In this document: positions 1 to 8,060 of the stretch, piece by piece
Layout of the letters: each line of letters starts with the position of its first letter
How positions within the stretch are numbered: position 1 is the first letter of the stretch
NCBI GenBank assembly: GCA_028688175.1
Contig: JAQTYS010000044.1
Location: 1-14,013 of the forward strand
Length of the DNA: 14,013 nt
Direction of reading: 5' to 3'
Source: Methanothrix sp.
GTDB lineage: Archaea > Halobacteriota > Methanosarcinia > Methanotrichales > Methanotrichaceae
Program-made: the position numbers and the translations under genes
The notes under the pieces: model-generated
Databases searched by the model: none
The model's input: the letters and a program-made list of their open reading frames with translations, nothing else
Told to the model about the DNA's origin: nothing

Positions 1-20
1 GCCAAATAGGACCTTATGAG

Positions 21-371
21 ATGAAACAAATGAAATCTGCTATAATTATAATAATAGCTTTGACAATAGCTTCGATCGGATTGATCTCTGCCGCATCGGA
101 TGAGGAGATTTTGCAGTTTTCCAGGGGCGTTCTGGCCAACGAATATTATGAGAGGACGGCCAGCATAGATGGAGAGAACCTGTCTATTCAAGGCAACCTC
201 AGTGAGTTTAGTGACGGCAGTGTGAGTACCATTGGATACGAATTACAGAATATGGCAGCAAGTGCAAAAAAGATCGTCGATGAGTATCCCGATAGATTCC
301 ATCAATTGGACTTTAAGCTATTCGATTTTACTGGTAAGAAGATCGTAGGAATAATGCGCATATTCGCTTAA
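21..371 (+). CDS. small secreted protein of unknown function
   Basis: A 116-residue protein that I do not recognise. Residues 1-25 form a classic signal peptide: lysines at 2 and 5, then a very isoleucine-rich hydrophobic stretch and a small-residue cleavage site near SAAS. The mature part of about 90 residues is polar, has no cysteines, and carries two NLS sequons that could be N-glycosylated outside the cell. AGGA at 9-12 lies 8 bases before the ATG at 21, so this start is preferred over the in-frame ATG at 30. An oligo-T run follows the stop, so the gene probably forms its own unit or ends one that enters from the left. Base composition is moderately AT-rich. Reality of the gene is likely; its function is open. 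Confidence 0.7.
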   Translation: MKQMKSAIIIIIALTIASIGLISAASDEEILQFSRGVLANEYYERTASIDGENLSIQGNLSEFSDGSVSTIGYELQNMAASAKKIVDEYPDRFHQLDFKLFDFTGKKIVGIMRIFA

Positions 372-391
372 ACGTATATTCGCCTTAGATC

Positions 392-403
392 CCACTTTTT
401 TCC
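392..403 (+). terminator. oligo-T transcription terminator
   Basis: A run of six T (396-401) lies about 25 bp after the stop codon of the small secreted protein and before the promoter of the nurA remnant. Archaeal RNA polymerase commonly stops at such T-tracts without a hairpin. No stem-loop is visible. Confidence 0.45.
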
Positions 404-435
404 ACACATTTCATTGAATGTCAATCAGGAGCAAT

Positions 436-446
436 CCGTATATACT
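436..446 (+). promoter_or_regulatory. TATA box ahead of the nurA remnant, probably giving a leaderless mRNA
   Basis: GTATATAC (438-445) is centred about 30 bp before the ATG at 472. With the usual archaeal spacing of about 25 bp, transcription would start at about 465-470, leaving almost no leader, and no Shine-Dalgarno sequence precedes that ATG. The element belongs to the host (GC-rich) nurA. It may now drive the downstream AT-rich operon, because no terminator separates 472 from 979. Confidence 0.5.
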
Positions 447-471
447 TTGCCAGGTCTCACAATAAATTTGA

Positions 472-954
472 ATGGAAGATGAGAGCCGCCTTTCCCTTGT
501 TGCAGAAATGATCCGCGATCATATCTCCCTGGACGGAATCGACCGATATCTGGCCGAGACTGGGGTGCAAAGCTGCGATTTCGTGCCCGTGCAGCCCCGC
601 GAATTCTCAGGGGAGATCTTCGCAGTGGATGGCTCCAATGCCTCCATCTGCAACTGGTCGACGGCCAATGTGAACCTGATCCGGGCGGGCTATGCCGTCT
701 ACCAGGGACGAGTCTGGAGACGCACAGTCATCACCTTTGACGATGTATTTCTGGCTGACTCCCAGCAATGCAAAAATATGTTCGATCCCTTTCTGAGAGA
801 GTTCTTCGGCCTGAATGGGGTTGATCTCAAGGAATCGGACCTGGATCGCCTCTCCAGCTACTATCGGGAGCTGCAGGAGTATGTGGTAGGGCAATTAAAA
901 TCCTTAACTAAAATTATTGTACCTCTCGTAGCTTCCTGCAAAATCAGTAAATAG
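472..954 (+). pseudogene. nurA: 5' remnant of a second nurA nuclease gene, truncated, with a foreign 22-codon tail
   Basis: Residues 1 to about 139 align with the N-terminal part of the intact NurA at 979-2043. Shared blocks are FAVDGSN (metal-ligand Asp53), VITFDDVFLA, LKESDLDRLSSYYRELQEY and the Glu of QEY. Similarity stops abruptly at about base 888, and the last 22 codons (from GQLKSL) resemble nothing in NurA and are AT-rich. The protein therefore has 160 residues against 354 and lacks the second acidic motif (YDGG in the intact copy) and the C-terminal histidine region, so nuclease activity is not expected. Codon choice is GC-rich (about 55% GC at 601-660), unlike the next gene. The start at 472 fits the TATA box and a leaderless transcript. 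I read it as the stub of the displaced host nurA; expression of a short inert protein cannot be excluded. Confidence 0.85.
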
Positions 955-978
955 ATCAATGTACATTGGAGAACTTGA
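886..978 (+). other. left junction and imported upstream region of the intact nurA
   Basis: At about 886-889 GC-rich nurA coding sequence ends mid-gene and AT-rich sequence begins. From here to 978 the DNA has no resemblance to nurA coding sequence and is best read as the intergenic DNA that preceded the intact nurA in its source genome. It ends with a Shine-Dalgarno site, GGAG at 968-971, seven bases before the ATG at 979. A weak TATA-like stretch (about 904-917) could be a promoter, but I cannot support it firmly. There is no transposase, terminal inverted repeat or obvious target duplication. Confidence 0.6.
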
Positions 979-2043
979 ATGATAGAACCAAGCAGAATAT
1001 CATCTATGTCAGATCGTATTAAACCATATTTTAGAATGGTTGAAGCAGATAGCTATTGTGAATATACAGGAATCTCCCGAGAAGATTTTAGGCCTATCAA
1101 TGGAATCGCAAATTTTGAGAGCAGTACTTATGCAGTAGATGGCAGCAACGTACTAGCCTTTACATTTGGCAAAGATATAACACTTAATTATATAAGATCA
1201 GGCTATGTGGCCTATAATGGGAGCCAGTGGCAAAAAACGGCAATTACGTATGATGATCTATTTTTGGCGAACCCATCTAATTATGTTGAGTGTTTTGAAG
1301 AATATTTAAGTAAGAAATTAAATATAAACTTCAATGTGAAAAGATTCGAGCTAAAGGAGACCGAACTTGATAGGATATCTTCTTATTTTAGGGACCTTCA
1401 AGAATATATTGCTCTTCGATTTGCCCTAAGGAGAGCAAAAGAAAACGACGTTATCTTGTATGATGGTGGTTTTTCAGTCTGGGAGAATAGCAGGCATTTG
1501 GGTGAAGCCCTTGATGGCGTTTTCCGACTAGCAGAAGACAAGCATGTAGATATCATCGGGGTGAGCAAATCTACAGAGATATCCTGGAGCGATGAATTAG
1601 AAAGATCATCCCTTATAAGGAATACAGGATACATTGGAAGCTCATTTCTGCCGGATTCATCTTGGTATATCAATATTACAAATAACCGGAAAATAAAAGG
1701 CTTGTCAAAATCATGGAAAGGGAAAGGAGAGACATTTGTGGCCAAATTTAATTGCGGCTCGGACTTTGCATTTAAAGTAGATATTCCCAGATATGCCGCT
1801 GGCAATGTGGATGCTGTTCTAAGCAAGATTGCTAAGTACTCAGGCTCAGCAGAATGCTTAGGTTACCCTCATGCATTATTTAGGGCTCATCGGGAAATAA
1901 GGATAAATGATCAAGAAAAAACATTAGTATCAAGGTTATTATTTAACGAGCTAAGTAAGAGTGGCGTTACTGAGCTCCAAATTCGTAGAATGTTGATCGA
2001 TTTCCATAATATTCTAGAAATGAAAACGGGAGGCATATTATGA
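979..2043 (+). CDS. nurA: DNA double-strand break repair nuclease NurA
   Basis: NurA is a manganese-dependent 5'-3' exonuclease and endonuclease with an RNase-H-like fold. It forms a dimer on the HerA hexamer and helps produce 3' single-stranded ends for recombination. This 354-residue copy carries the expected motifs: YAVDGSN with Asp54, QEYIALRFAL with Glu142, ILYDGG with Asp162, GVSKS with Lys197, and a C-terminal YPHALFRAHREI block. GGAG seven bases upstream fixes the ATG. The gene ends in a four-base ATGA overlap with herA, the usual sign of translational coupling. Base composition is AT-rich (about 33% GC at 1141-1200) and the protein is well diverged from the truncated NurA just upstream, so the two are not a recent tandem duplication. 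Family assignment is secure from motifs plus the herA neighbour. Confidence 0.93.
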   Translation: MIEPSRISSMSDRIKPYFRMVEADSYCEYTGISREDFRPINGIANFESSTYAVDGSNVLAFTFGKDITLNYIRSGYVAYNGSQWQKTAITYDDLFLANPSNYVECFEEYLSKKLNINFNVKRFELKETELDRISSYFRDLQEYIALRFALRRAKENDVILYDGGFSVWENSRHLGEALDGVFRLAEDKHVDIIGVSKSTEISWSDELERSSLIRNTGYIGSSFLPDSSWYINITNNRKIKGLSKSWKGKGETFVAKFNCGSDFAFKVDIPRYAAGNVDAVLSKIAKYSGSAECLGYPHALFRAHREIRINDQEKTLVSRLLFNELSKSGVTELQIRRMLIDFHNILEMKTGGIL

Positions 2044-3677
2044 ACACATCTAAACCATTGAAGGATCTTACCCCAGATAATGATGTAGAGAGAGATGACA
2101 ATTTGGGCTCAGAGAAGGTGATTGATACTAATGCTACCGTTTTTAATCGGGTAATTTCCAAAAACGTGCATGAATATCATTTCATAATTCCAAACGATAA
2201 AAGAGTCGAGCTAGGGCAGATATTCTCAATAGAAGATGATGAAATAACGTTTCTTGCGAGGGTTACCGATATTCAACATGATTCCAATTATGCTGGCAAA
2301 TGGGATACAACATTAAAGGGAACGGAATTTTATGACAAGGATCAATATTTTAACAAAATCATATCAGAATCATTTGGCTGTGTTGTATCAGATGAAAAAA
2401 CTGGCAAGAAAAAGATCAAGAAATCAAAAACCATTCCTAAGAAATTCTCTGAAGTTAAAGATCCAAATAAAGAAGATCTCAAGTTTATTGCAGACGAGAT
2501 GGGTGACATTGAGGTAGGATACCTTAGGAATGGCAGTCGAAAAGTGAAAGATGTCCCCGTCGCCTTAGATAGCAAAGTCATGGATCACCACATGGGTGTC
2601 TTTGCCACCACAGGAATGGGCAAGTCGAATTTTATGAAAGTCTTTGCCGCCTCTTGCATTAAGAATTCTGCTTTAGGAAATGCAAAATTCGGACTGCTAA
2701 TTGTTGACCCTCACGGTGAATATCTGCATGCACTACGCAGAATTAAGAATTATAGTGATGGACTTGTCTGTTATACCACGGAACATAAAGTGCCAAATGG
2801 AGTAATAAAACTCACCATATCCAAAGAAGATTTGAAGCCAGAGGACGTAAGAGTTTTGCTTCCAAATCTGCCTGACGCTCAGAAAGAGATTCTAGATGCA
2901 TTGAATTGGCTGGTTGAAGATCCAGATTGGCTCGGCAAAGGTGACGGATGGATAGATAATCTCTTAGATGGATATGGGGAGAAGAACCTCAGAGAACGAA
3001 AATATAATCAAAAAGCAATAGACGCGTTGATAAGGAAGATAAGAAACTTAATCAATGGGAAAAAGTCTTGGTTAGATGTTCATTCCAGCATATCAGGGAT
3101 AATCAAGAGATTAAGCGAGAATAAAGTCGTCTTAATAGATATGCCTATGACGAGTGAATGGGATGAGCTATTTCTTTTATCTATCCTCTCAAAAGGAATT
3201 CTTGACCGATACAAAGAATATGCTTCGGACAATAAACGAAAAAGCTGCTTGATAACTATAGAAGAGGCTCAAAGAGTTCTAGGCGGAGGGGATGGTAGTA
3301 TCGCCAGGTTTGAAACCATAGCTCGCGAGGGCCGCAAATTCGGTGTAGGTCTTTGTGCCATAACACAACAGCCCAAGCTAATTGATAAACAACTACTTTC
3401 TCAGTTTAATACCTTGGTAGTTATGGGACTGGCAGATAGAAATGATAGAGATCGGTTGGAAGAATCGGCAAAGCAAGATCTCAAGTCGATGGATGTGGAA
3501 ATCCAGACCCTCGAGAAGGGTGAGGCCATAATTAGCACACTAAATGTCCCATTTCCAATACCAACTGTAATTCACTTATATGAGGAATATATAGATCGAC
3601 TTAACTTGGAGAAAGCTCCGCAAAAGAGTTTAGTAGAGGACCTGGATTCTAGCTTCGAGCCGGATGATTTAAATTAG
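2040..3677 (+). CDS. herA: HerA hexameric DNA translocase/helicase
   Basis: HerA is an FtsK-like ring ATPase that pumps double-stranded DNA bidirectionally and feeds NurA during end resection. The 545-residue protein has an N-terminal beta-barrel region (about residues 30-110, the HAS domain expected in the family), then a lysine-rich stretch (about 118-150) that looks like an exposed linker. A RecA-like core follows, with Walker A ATTGMGKS at 189-196 and Walker B LITIEEAQ with Glu408/Glu409. Further conserved family blocks are IVDPHGEY, VLIDMPM and IAREGRKFGVGL with QQP. The ATG overlaps the nurA stop by four bases. The C-terminal acidic tail (EDLDSSFEPDDLN) is unremarkable. Only 15 bp separate it from mre11. 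No host copy of herA remains in the window, so if the displacement reading is right this is now the sole copy here. Confidence 0.93.
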   Translation: MNTSKPLKDLTPDNDVERDDNLGSEKVIDTNATVFNRVISKNVHEYHFIIPNDKRVELGQIFSIEDDEITFLARVTDIQHDSNYAGKWDTTLKGTEFYDKDQYFNKIISESFGCVVSDEKTGKKKIKKSKTIPKKFSEVKDPNKEDLKFIADEMGDIEVGYLRNGSRKVKDVPVALDSKVMDHHMGVFATTGMGKSNFMKVFAASCIKNSALGNAKFGLLIVDPHGEYLHALRRIKNYSDGLVCYTTEHKVPNGVIKLTISKEDLKPEDVRVLLPNLPDAQKEILDALNWLVEDPDWLGKGDGWIDNLLDGYGEKNLRERKYNQKAIDALIRKIRNLINGKKSWLDVHSSISGIIKRLSENKVVLIDMPMTSEWDELFLLSILSKGILDRYKEYASDNKRKSCLITIEEAQRVLGGGDGSIARFETIAREGRKFGVGLCAITQQPKLIDKQLLSQFNTLVVMGLADRNDRDRLEESAKQDLKSMDVEIQTLEKGEAIISTLNVPFPIPTVIHLYEEYIDRLNLEKAPQKSLVEDLDSSFEPDDLN

Positions 3678-3692
3678 GCAAATGGTGCGGAA

Positions 3693-4850
3693 ATGAAAAT
3701 AATCCATGTGGCAGATACTCATCTTGGCTTCTCAGCATATAACCGAGTTGATAGCAAAGGGAGGAACCTAAGAGAAGAGATAATTTATAAGAACTTCAAA
3801 GTATTGATTGAGAGAATCAAAAAGGAACGCCCTGATGCAGTAGTACATGCTGGCGATGTATTTCATCATGTCAGACCTAGAATTAAACCTTTGCTGGTAT
3901 TTAAGAGAGGTTTAGATGAACTTCAAGATAAGGGAATTCCGGTGATAATTATTAGCGGAAATCACGATAGTCCCAAGAGCCAGGCCACAACGAGCCCGTT
4001 CACCTTATTTGAGGGCATGAAAGATGTTTTTATAGCTCATAAATACCGTTATGAGATGTTTGATGTGGGTGATAGTCATTTTCATTGCATACCATTTTGC
4101 CAGAACGTTGAAGACTATAAGAAGAAATTTGACGAAATTTGTCGCTCTGAGAATGACGTCCTCGTAATGCATGGCCTTATGGAGTCCATTCGCGATAAGC
4201 GCCTAAATACAGTGGGGGAACATGAACTAAGTGAGAGCTTCCTTCGAAAAGATTTTAGTTATATCGCATTGGGTCACTATCATGGACAAGCGCAAATCAC
4301 CAGCAATGCCTGGTATAGTGGGTCTATTGAGTATTTTAAATTTGGTGATATATATGATAAGAAAAAGGGAATGCTTTCAGTAGATTTGAACCAGGACCCG
4401 ATAAACCCCAAGCCCATATGCCTCGATGAGATAACTCGCATGAAGCAGTATTCCATCCAATGCGACCGACTGTCAGCTGAAGAGATAATAGATGAATTGC
4501 AGTCCAAATGCGATAACGGAGATATTAAAGACAATATTGTCCGAGTTAGACTTGATAATATTTTAAAATCGACTTTTAGAAACCTCAATAGTACAAAGAT
4601 AAATAAATTTAGGTCAGAAGCATTATATTTCGAATTATTTCCGAAATATTTGGGAGAATCAGTTGTAAAAACCGGGGAGACCATTGATCACAACATGCTA
4701 CCAGATGAGTTCGAGAAATTCATATCAGATGAAATCCAGAGAGAAAGAGTGCCGAAGACCATCCAGGTGGATGTGACTAACTACGGCAAGGACCTGATAC
4801 GTAAGATAACACAACTACATAACACAGAGGGACTGGATGCATCTAGTTAG
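3693..4850 (+). CDS. mre11: DNA double-strand break repair protein Mre11
   Basis: Mre11 is the manganese-dependent nuclease of the Mre11-Rad50 complex, which trims blocked or hairpin DNA ends. The calcineurin-like phosphoesterase motifs are all present: ADTHLG with Asp8 and His10, HAGDVFHH with Asp54-55 region, SGNHDSP with Asn90 and His91, VMHGLM with His160, and LGHYHG with His195 and His197. Downstream are the capping domain and a C-terminal helical part (about 330-385) of the kind that binds the base of the Rad50 coiled coil. The length of 385 residues is normal for archaea. Only a weak purine-rich site precedes the ATG, so translation may be coupled to herA 15 bp upstream. Its end overlaps the rad50 start by 14 bp. 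Base composition matches the rest of the AT-rich operon. Confidence 0.94.
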   Translation: MKIIHVADTHLGFSAYNRVDSKGRNLREEIIYKNFKVLIERIKKERPDAVVHAGDVFHHVRPRIKPLLVFKRGLDELQDKGIPVIIISGNHDSPKSQATTSPFTLFEGMKDVFIAHKYRYEMFDVGDSHFHCIPFCQNVEDYKKKFDEICRSENDVLVMHGLMESIRDKRLNTVGEHELSESFLRKDFSYIALGHYHGQAQITSNAWYSGSIEYFKFGDIYDKKKGMLSVDLNQDPINPKPICLDEITRMKQYSIQCDRLSAEEIIDELQSKCDNGDIKDNIVRVRLDNILKSTFRNLNSTKINKFRSEALYFELFPKYLGESVVKTGETIDHNMLPDEFEKFISDEIQRERVPKTIQVDVTNYGKDLIRKITQLHNTEGLDASS

Positions 4851-7800
4851 CCTAAGCATACGCAACTTCAAGAAATATCGCTGTGCAGATCTGGAATTTC
4901 CAAATGGACTCATTGGGATAGTTGGAGGTAACGGTGCAGGTAAAAGCACTATAGTGGAGGCAATCGCCTGGGCTTTATACGGCAGCAAAACGTCCAACAT
5001 CAAGCGTGAGCTAATCAAGAACACATACGCGAAAGAAAACGAATCTGTACAAGTTAAGCTCAGAGTAAATATAAACAGCCAAGATTATATAATACATCGT
5101 GTGATGAAAGGAAAGAGTCTTATCCCCGAAGCCAAATTATTCTCTGGAAATAGGCCTATAGCAGTTGGATCCAGAGAAGTAGATCATAAGATCGAGGAGA
5201 TCTTAAACATCGGCTTCGAAGATTTTATGAAAACGTTTTACGCAAAGCAGAAAGATTTAGATAATCTTCTCAAAGAAGGTGGCATTGGAAAGAGAGAATA
5301 TCTCTTGAATCTGTTGAATCTTGATTATGTTAGAGAAAAAGCCAATGAAAAGATAAAATTGGATCAAAGTAGCCTCAATGAGCAAAATAGTCGAATAAAT
5401 GGTGCTTTGGAACAAATTGGAAATGTTGATCAGAATATTGAAGAGATCCACAGAAAAAGGAATTCGGCTCAATCTGATCTCTCAGCATATAAGGAAAAAG
5501 AGAACGAACTTGTCTCCATGGTCAAAGAAAGGAGACTTGTCCTAGATCGAGAGATCGAAAAGAAAAGATCTCACGACCTGCTGAATGAGAGAATTACGGG
5601 TCTCGAATTGCAGATCTTTGAAAAAAATGCAGCAATTGATGCAGAAGAAAGGAGACTTAATGAAATAGAGCGGTCAAAAGCCACTTTTGTTGAGTTGGAG
5701 CCCAAGCTACTGAGGATCAAAGCCGTAAGATCCAGGCTGGATTCATTAGAGCCTATAAAGAAAGAGTACAATTTGCTCTCACAAAAAAAATACAATATTT
5801 CTGCAATAATTGATGGATTGCGTCGAGTCCTTAGAGACATTCAACAGAAACACGACTTGCTTCTGCAAGATCAATCAGTCTTTGAAGAGATCAAACCATT
5901 GGAGGCCGAGTATCAAGAAATTTCGGGGCAGTATTCTAAGCTGGAAACTGCCAGAGAAAAGAACTCTGAACTGCAGTCATGCCTCAATGAAGAAAAAGTT
6001 CGACTTGAATCTATTGAAAATAATATAGTACGAGTTGACTCAGCAAAAAGCGTTCTTCTTAATATGAAAAGCCGTCTGACAGATGTAGAGCCCATTAAAG
6101 AGAACTTCAGGGAATTGCAGAGCCAATTTGAGGAAGCTTCCAGACAGAAAGAACTACAAGCAAGACTAGATGGTCTCAAAACACAGAGAAAAACTATCCT
6201 ATTGAATAAAGAGCAGTTTTCGAGTCAAATTGAACTGTTAAATCAGAAGGCTTCAGCGCTCGGAGACTTAGATGCAAGAGAAGCACAAATTAGAAATCAA
6301 GATGTAGAGCTAGATAAACTGAATTCAGAGCTACTATCCAAAATAACCGATTTGAAGAGCGATCTAAAGGTCTACGAAGCCAAAAGGATGGAGGTTAGAA
6401 AGGGCATCTTGAAGCTTCGCGATTTGGGGCCGGAAAGCGTTTGCCCGACGTGTGAACGAGGATTAGGCGATCAGCACGTGCATTTAGTAAAGAAATATGA
6501 GATCGCACAAAGCGAAGCGGAGAGGCAAACAGAATTTAAGCAAAATGAAATTAATTCCAATACGGAGAAGATCAAAGGAGTTGTATCGGCAAGAAGTAGA
6601 TATAAAAAGGCCTTTGATGAAGTGATAATCCTCAAGAGACAGAAGGCAGAGTTATCAGCTGAATGTCGAAGCTTAGAGTCCCAAACCGCTGAAAACGATT
6701 ATCAGCTTAAAAGGATAAATCTGGATATTGAAGCATTAGGTCCGGTCAAATTTGACCAAGAACACTTCGTGAAAATCCAGAATGCTTTGAGCGAAATAAT
6801 CCCTCGCCTCCAGGAATATAAATTATTGGAGTCAAAGGTGCAAGAGCTGCCCCTAATAGAAAAGGAGCTTGATGCCCTAAAGAAAGAACAAACAGAGCTG
6901 ATAGAAAAAATTCAAGACCTTCATGAAAAGATGGAAGCTCTGGGATTCAACGAATACAATTTCCTGCAGAATAGGATGCGATTACAGCAACTAAAATCTG
7001 AACATGAACGATTTTCATGGATTTCAGAGAAAATAAAGGAAATTCCAATTCTAGAAGAGAGCCAAAAAAACAAAGGTGAAGAAGTCGAAAACCTGGAACT
7101 GGAAAAGGCGATATTAGAGAATGCAATCAAGAGTCTTGGTTTCAATCCGCAGGAAGACGAGGATTTGAGAGAAGAGAAAAAGAGATTATTGAGTGTGGAA
7201 GATGAGGCACAAAAGATTGCGCTGAAGGTAGCATCAGAGGCCGAAGTAAGGATCCGGCTGCAAGATTCAAAGAATGCCTATAGTGAACTGGGATTCAATC
7301 TGGCCAATGAAAAAAATAACCTCATTGCCATCGAATACGTAGAGGAGAATCACTTCGCCGCCAAATTGGATCTAGAACAGGGAGAAGCCCTCCTAGAAAA
7401 TTTAAAAAAGAATCTCTCAGACACAGAAGTTTGCCTGGGTATCCTGAATGCAGAGCTGGAGAGACATCTCATGGATGCCCAAAGAAAGAAGGATTATGAA
7501 CGCAAACTCTCGGAAATTAGCCACAGCCTCCAAGTAGTCGATACTACAAGAAGCTTGATAAACAGGTTCATGGATTACATCTTAATTAAGATAAGGGACG
7601 AGATTTCCCAAATCGCTAGCGGTATCCTAAAAGATATAACGGGAAAATATGATACTCTGAGCATAGACGACAATTTTAATATAACGGTAGAGGACGATGG
7701 CAAACCCTATCCGATGTCTAGGTACTCTGGCGGAGAAATAGACATGATTGCAGTATCTATCCGGATAGCTATAAGCGAATATTTAATGACTTTCGGTAAG

Positions 7801-8016
7801 GATCGGCAGGGGTGCTCATTCTTGATATTAGATGAAATTTTTGGAAGCCAGGACGTTGAGCACAGGGATAACATGATAGATATGCTTCGACAACTTCAAG
7901 AGAGATTCCCGCAAATAATTGTAATCAGCCATATTAGCGATGTTCATGGACAATTTGACCATACTATACTTGTTGGTGAAGATGAAACTAAGTGCAGCTA
8001 TGTGGAAGTGAGCTAG
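4837..8016 (+). CDS. rad50: DNA double-strand break repair ATPase Rad50
   Basis: Rad50 is the SMC-like ATPase that tethers DNA ends and gates Mre11. The 1059-residue protein has a complete architecture. It runs Walker A GGNGAGKST (30-38), a Q-loop region TFYAKQKDLD near 130, a long coiled coil, and the zinc hook CPTC at 536-539 almost exactly in the middle. The returning coil follows, then signature SGGE at 964-967, Walker B FLILDE with Asp999/Glu1000, D-loop GSQD, and a switch His in ISH. It is at the long end for archaea, and the coil contains repeated blocks (EPIK-type before the hook, LGFN-type after it). The ATG lies inside the mre11 end (14-bp overlap), and reading MHLVSLSIRNFKKY from there matches the family N-terminus. 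The stop at 8014-8016 overlaps, on the other strand, the stop of a reductase-gene remnant. About 38% GC at 7861-7920. Confidence 0.95.
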   Translation: MHLVSLSIRNFKKYRCADLEFPNGLIGIVGGNGAGKSTIVEAIAWALYGSKTSNIKRELIKNTYAKENESVQVKLRVNINSQDYIIHRVMKGKSLIPEAKLFSGNRPIAVGSREVDHKIEEILNIGFEDFMKTFYAKQKDLDNLLKEGGIGKREYLLNLLNLDYVREKANEKIKLDQSSLNEQNSRINGALEQIGNVDQNIEEIHRKRNSAQSDLSAYKEKENELVSMVKERRLVLDREIEKKRSHDLLNERITGLELQIFEKNAAIDAEERRLNEIERSKATFVELEPKLLRIKAVRSRLDSLEPIKKEYNLLSQKKYNISAIIDGLRRVLRDIQQKHDLLLQDQSVFEEIKPLEAEYQEISGQYSKLETAREKNSELQSCLNEEKVRLESIENNIVRVDSAKSVLLNMKSRLTDVEPIKENFRELQSQFEEASRQKELQARLDGLKTQRKTILLNKEQFSSQIELLNQKASALGDLDAREAQIRNQDVELDKLNSELLSKITDLKSDLKVYEAKRMEVRKGILKLRDLGPESVCPTCERGLGDQHVHLVKKYEIAQSEAERQTEFKQNEINSNTEKIKGVVSARSRYKKAFDEVIILKRQKAELSAECRSLESQTAENDYQLKRINLDIEALGPVKFDQEHFVKIQNALSEIIPRLQEYKLLESKVQELPLIEKELDALKKEQTELIEKIQDLHEKMEALGFNEYNFLQNRMRLQQLKSEHERFSWISEKIKEIPILEESQKNKGEEVENLELEKAILENAIKSLGFNPQEDEDLREEKKRLLSVEDEAQKIALKVASEAEVRIRLQDSKNAYSELGFNLANEKNNLIAIEYVEENHFAAKLDLEQGEALLENLKKNLSDTEVCLGILNAELERHLMDAQRKKDYERKLSEISHSLQVVDTTRSLINRFMDYILIKIRDEISQIASGILKDITGKYDTLSIDDNFNITVEDDGKPYPMSRYSGGEIDMIAVSIRIAISEYLMTFGKDRQGCSFLILDEIFGSQDVEHRDNMIDMLRQLQERFPQIIVISHISDVHGQFDHTILVGEDETKCSYVEVS

Positions 8017-8057
8017 CTCAGTCTGAATCCCAACAGCCTGGCCAGCCGAATGGTGTT
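8013..8057 (-). pseudogene. 3'-end remnant of a geranylgeranyl-reductase-family gene
   Basis: Read on the minus strand, these bases encode NTIRLARLLGFRLS followed by TAG, which aligns without gaps to the last 14 residues of the intact reductase at 11708-12883 (DAIRLTRLLGYALG); eight residues match. At DNA level 8026-8057 and 11718-11749 agree at about 25 of 32 positions by eye. The differences are mostly transitions and fall mainly at third codon positions, as for diverged coding sequence. Upstream in frame is a TGA, after which similarity fades by about 8065. The remnant is convergent with the intact rad50, the two stop codons overlapping in CTAG (8013-8016). It has no body or start. I infer that it came in attached to the imported operon. 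A chance match is possible because the segment is short. Confidence 0.6.
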
Positions 8058-8060
8058 TCA

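Noticed and set aside
472..2043. Tandem duplication of nurA within one genome
   Set aside because: The copies are strongly diverged, differ in base composition, and the upstream one breaks off mid-gene. The matching rad50 stub at the other end points to displacement of the whole operon.
7992..8060. Long open frame beginning with ATG at 7992 that would give the rad50 remnant a start codon
   Set aside because: The ATG lies inside the intact rad50 in another frame, and 8013-8057 matches a reductase end on the minus strand, so the first 23 codons are junction DNA read by chance.
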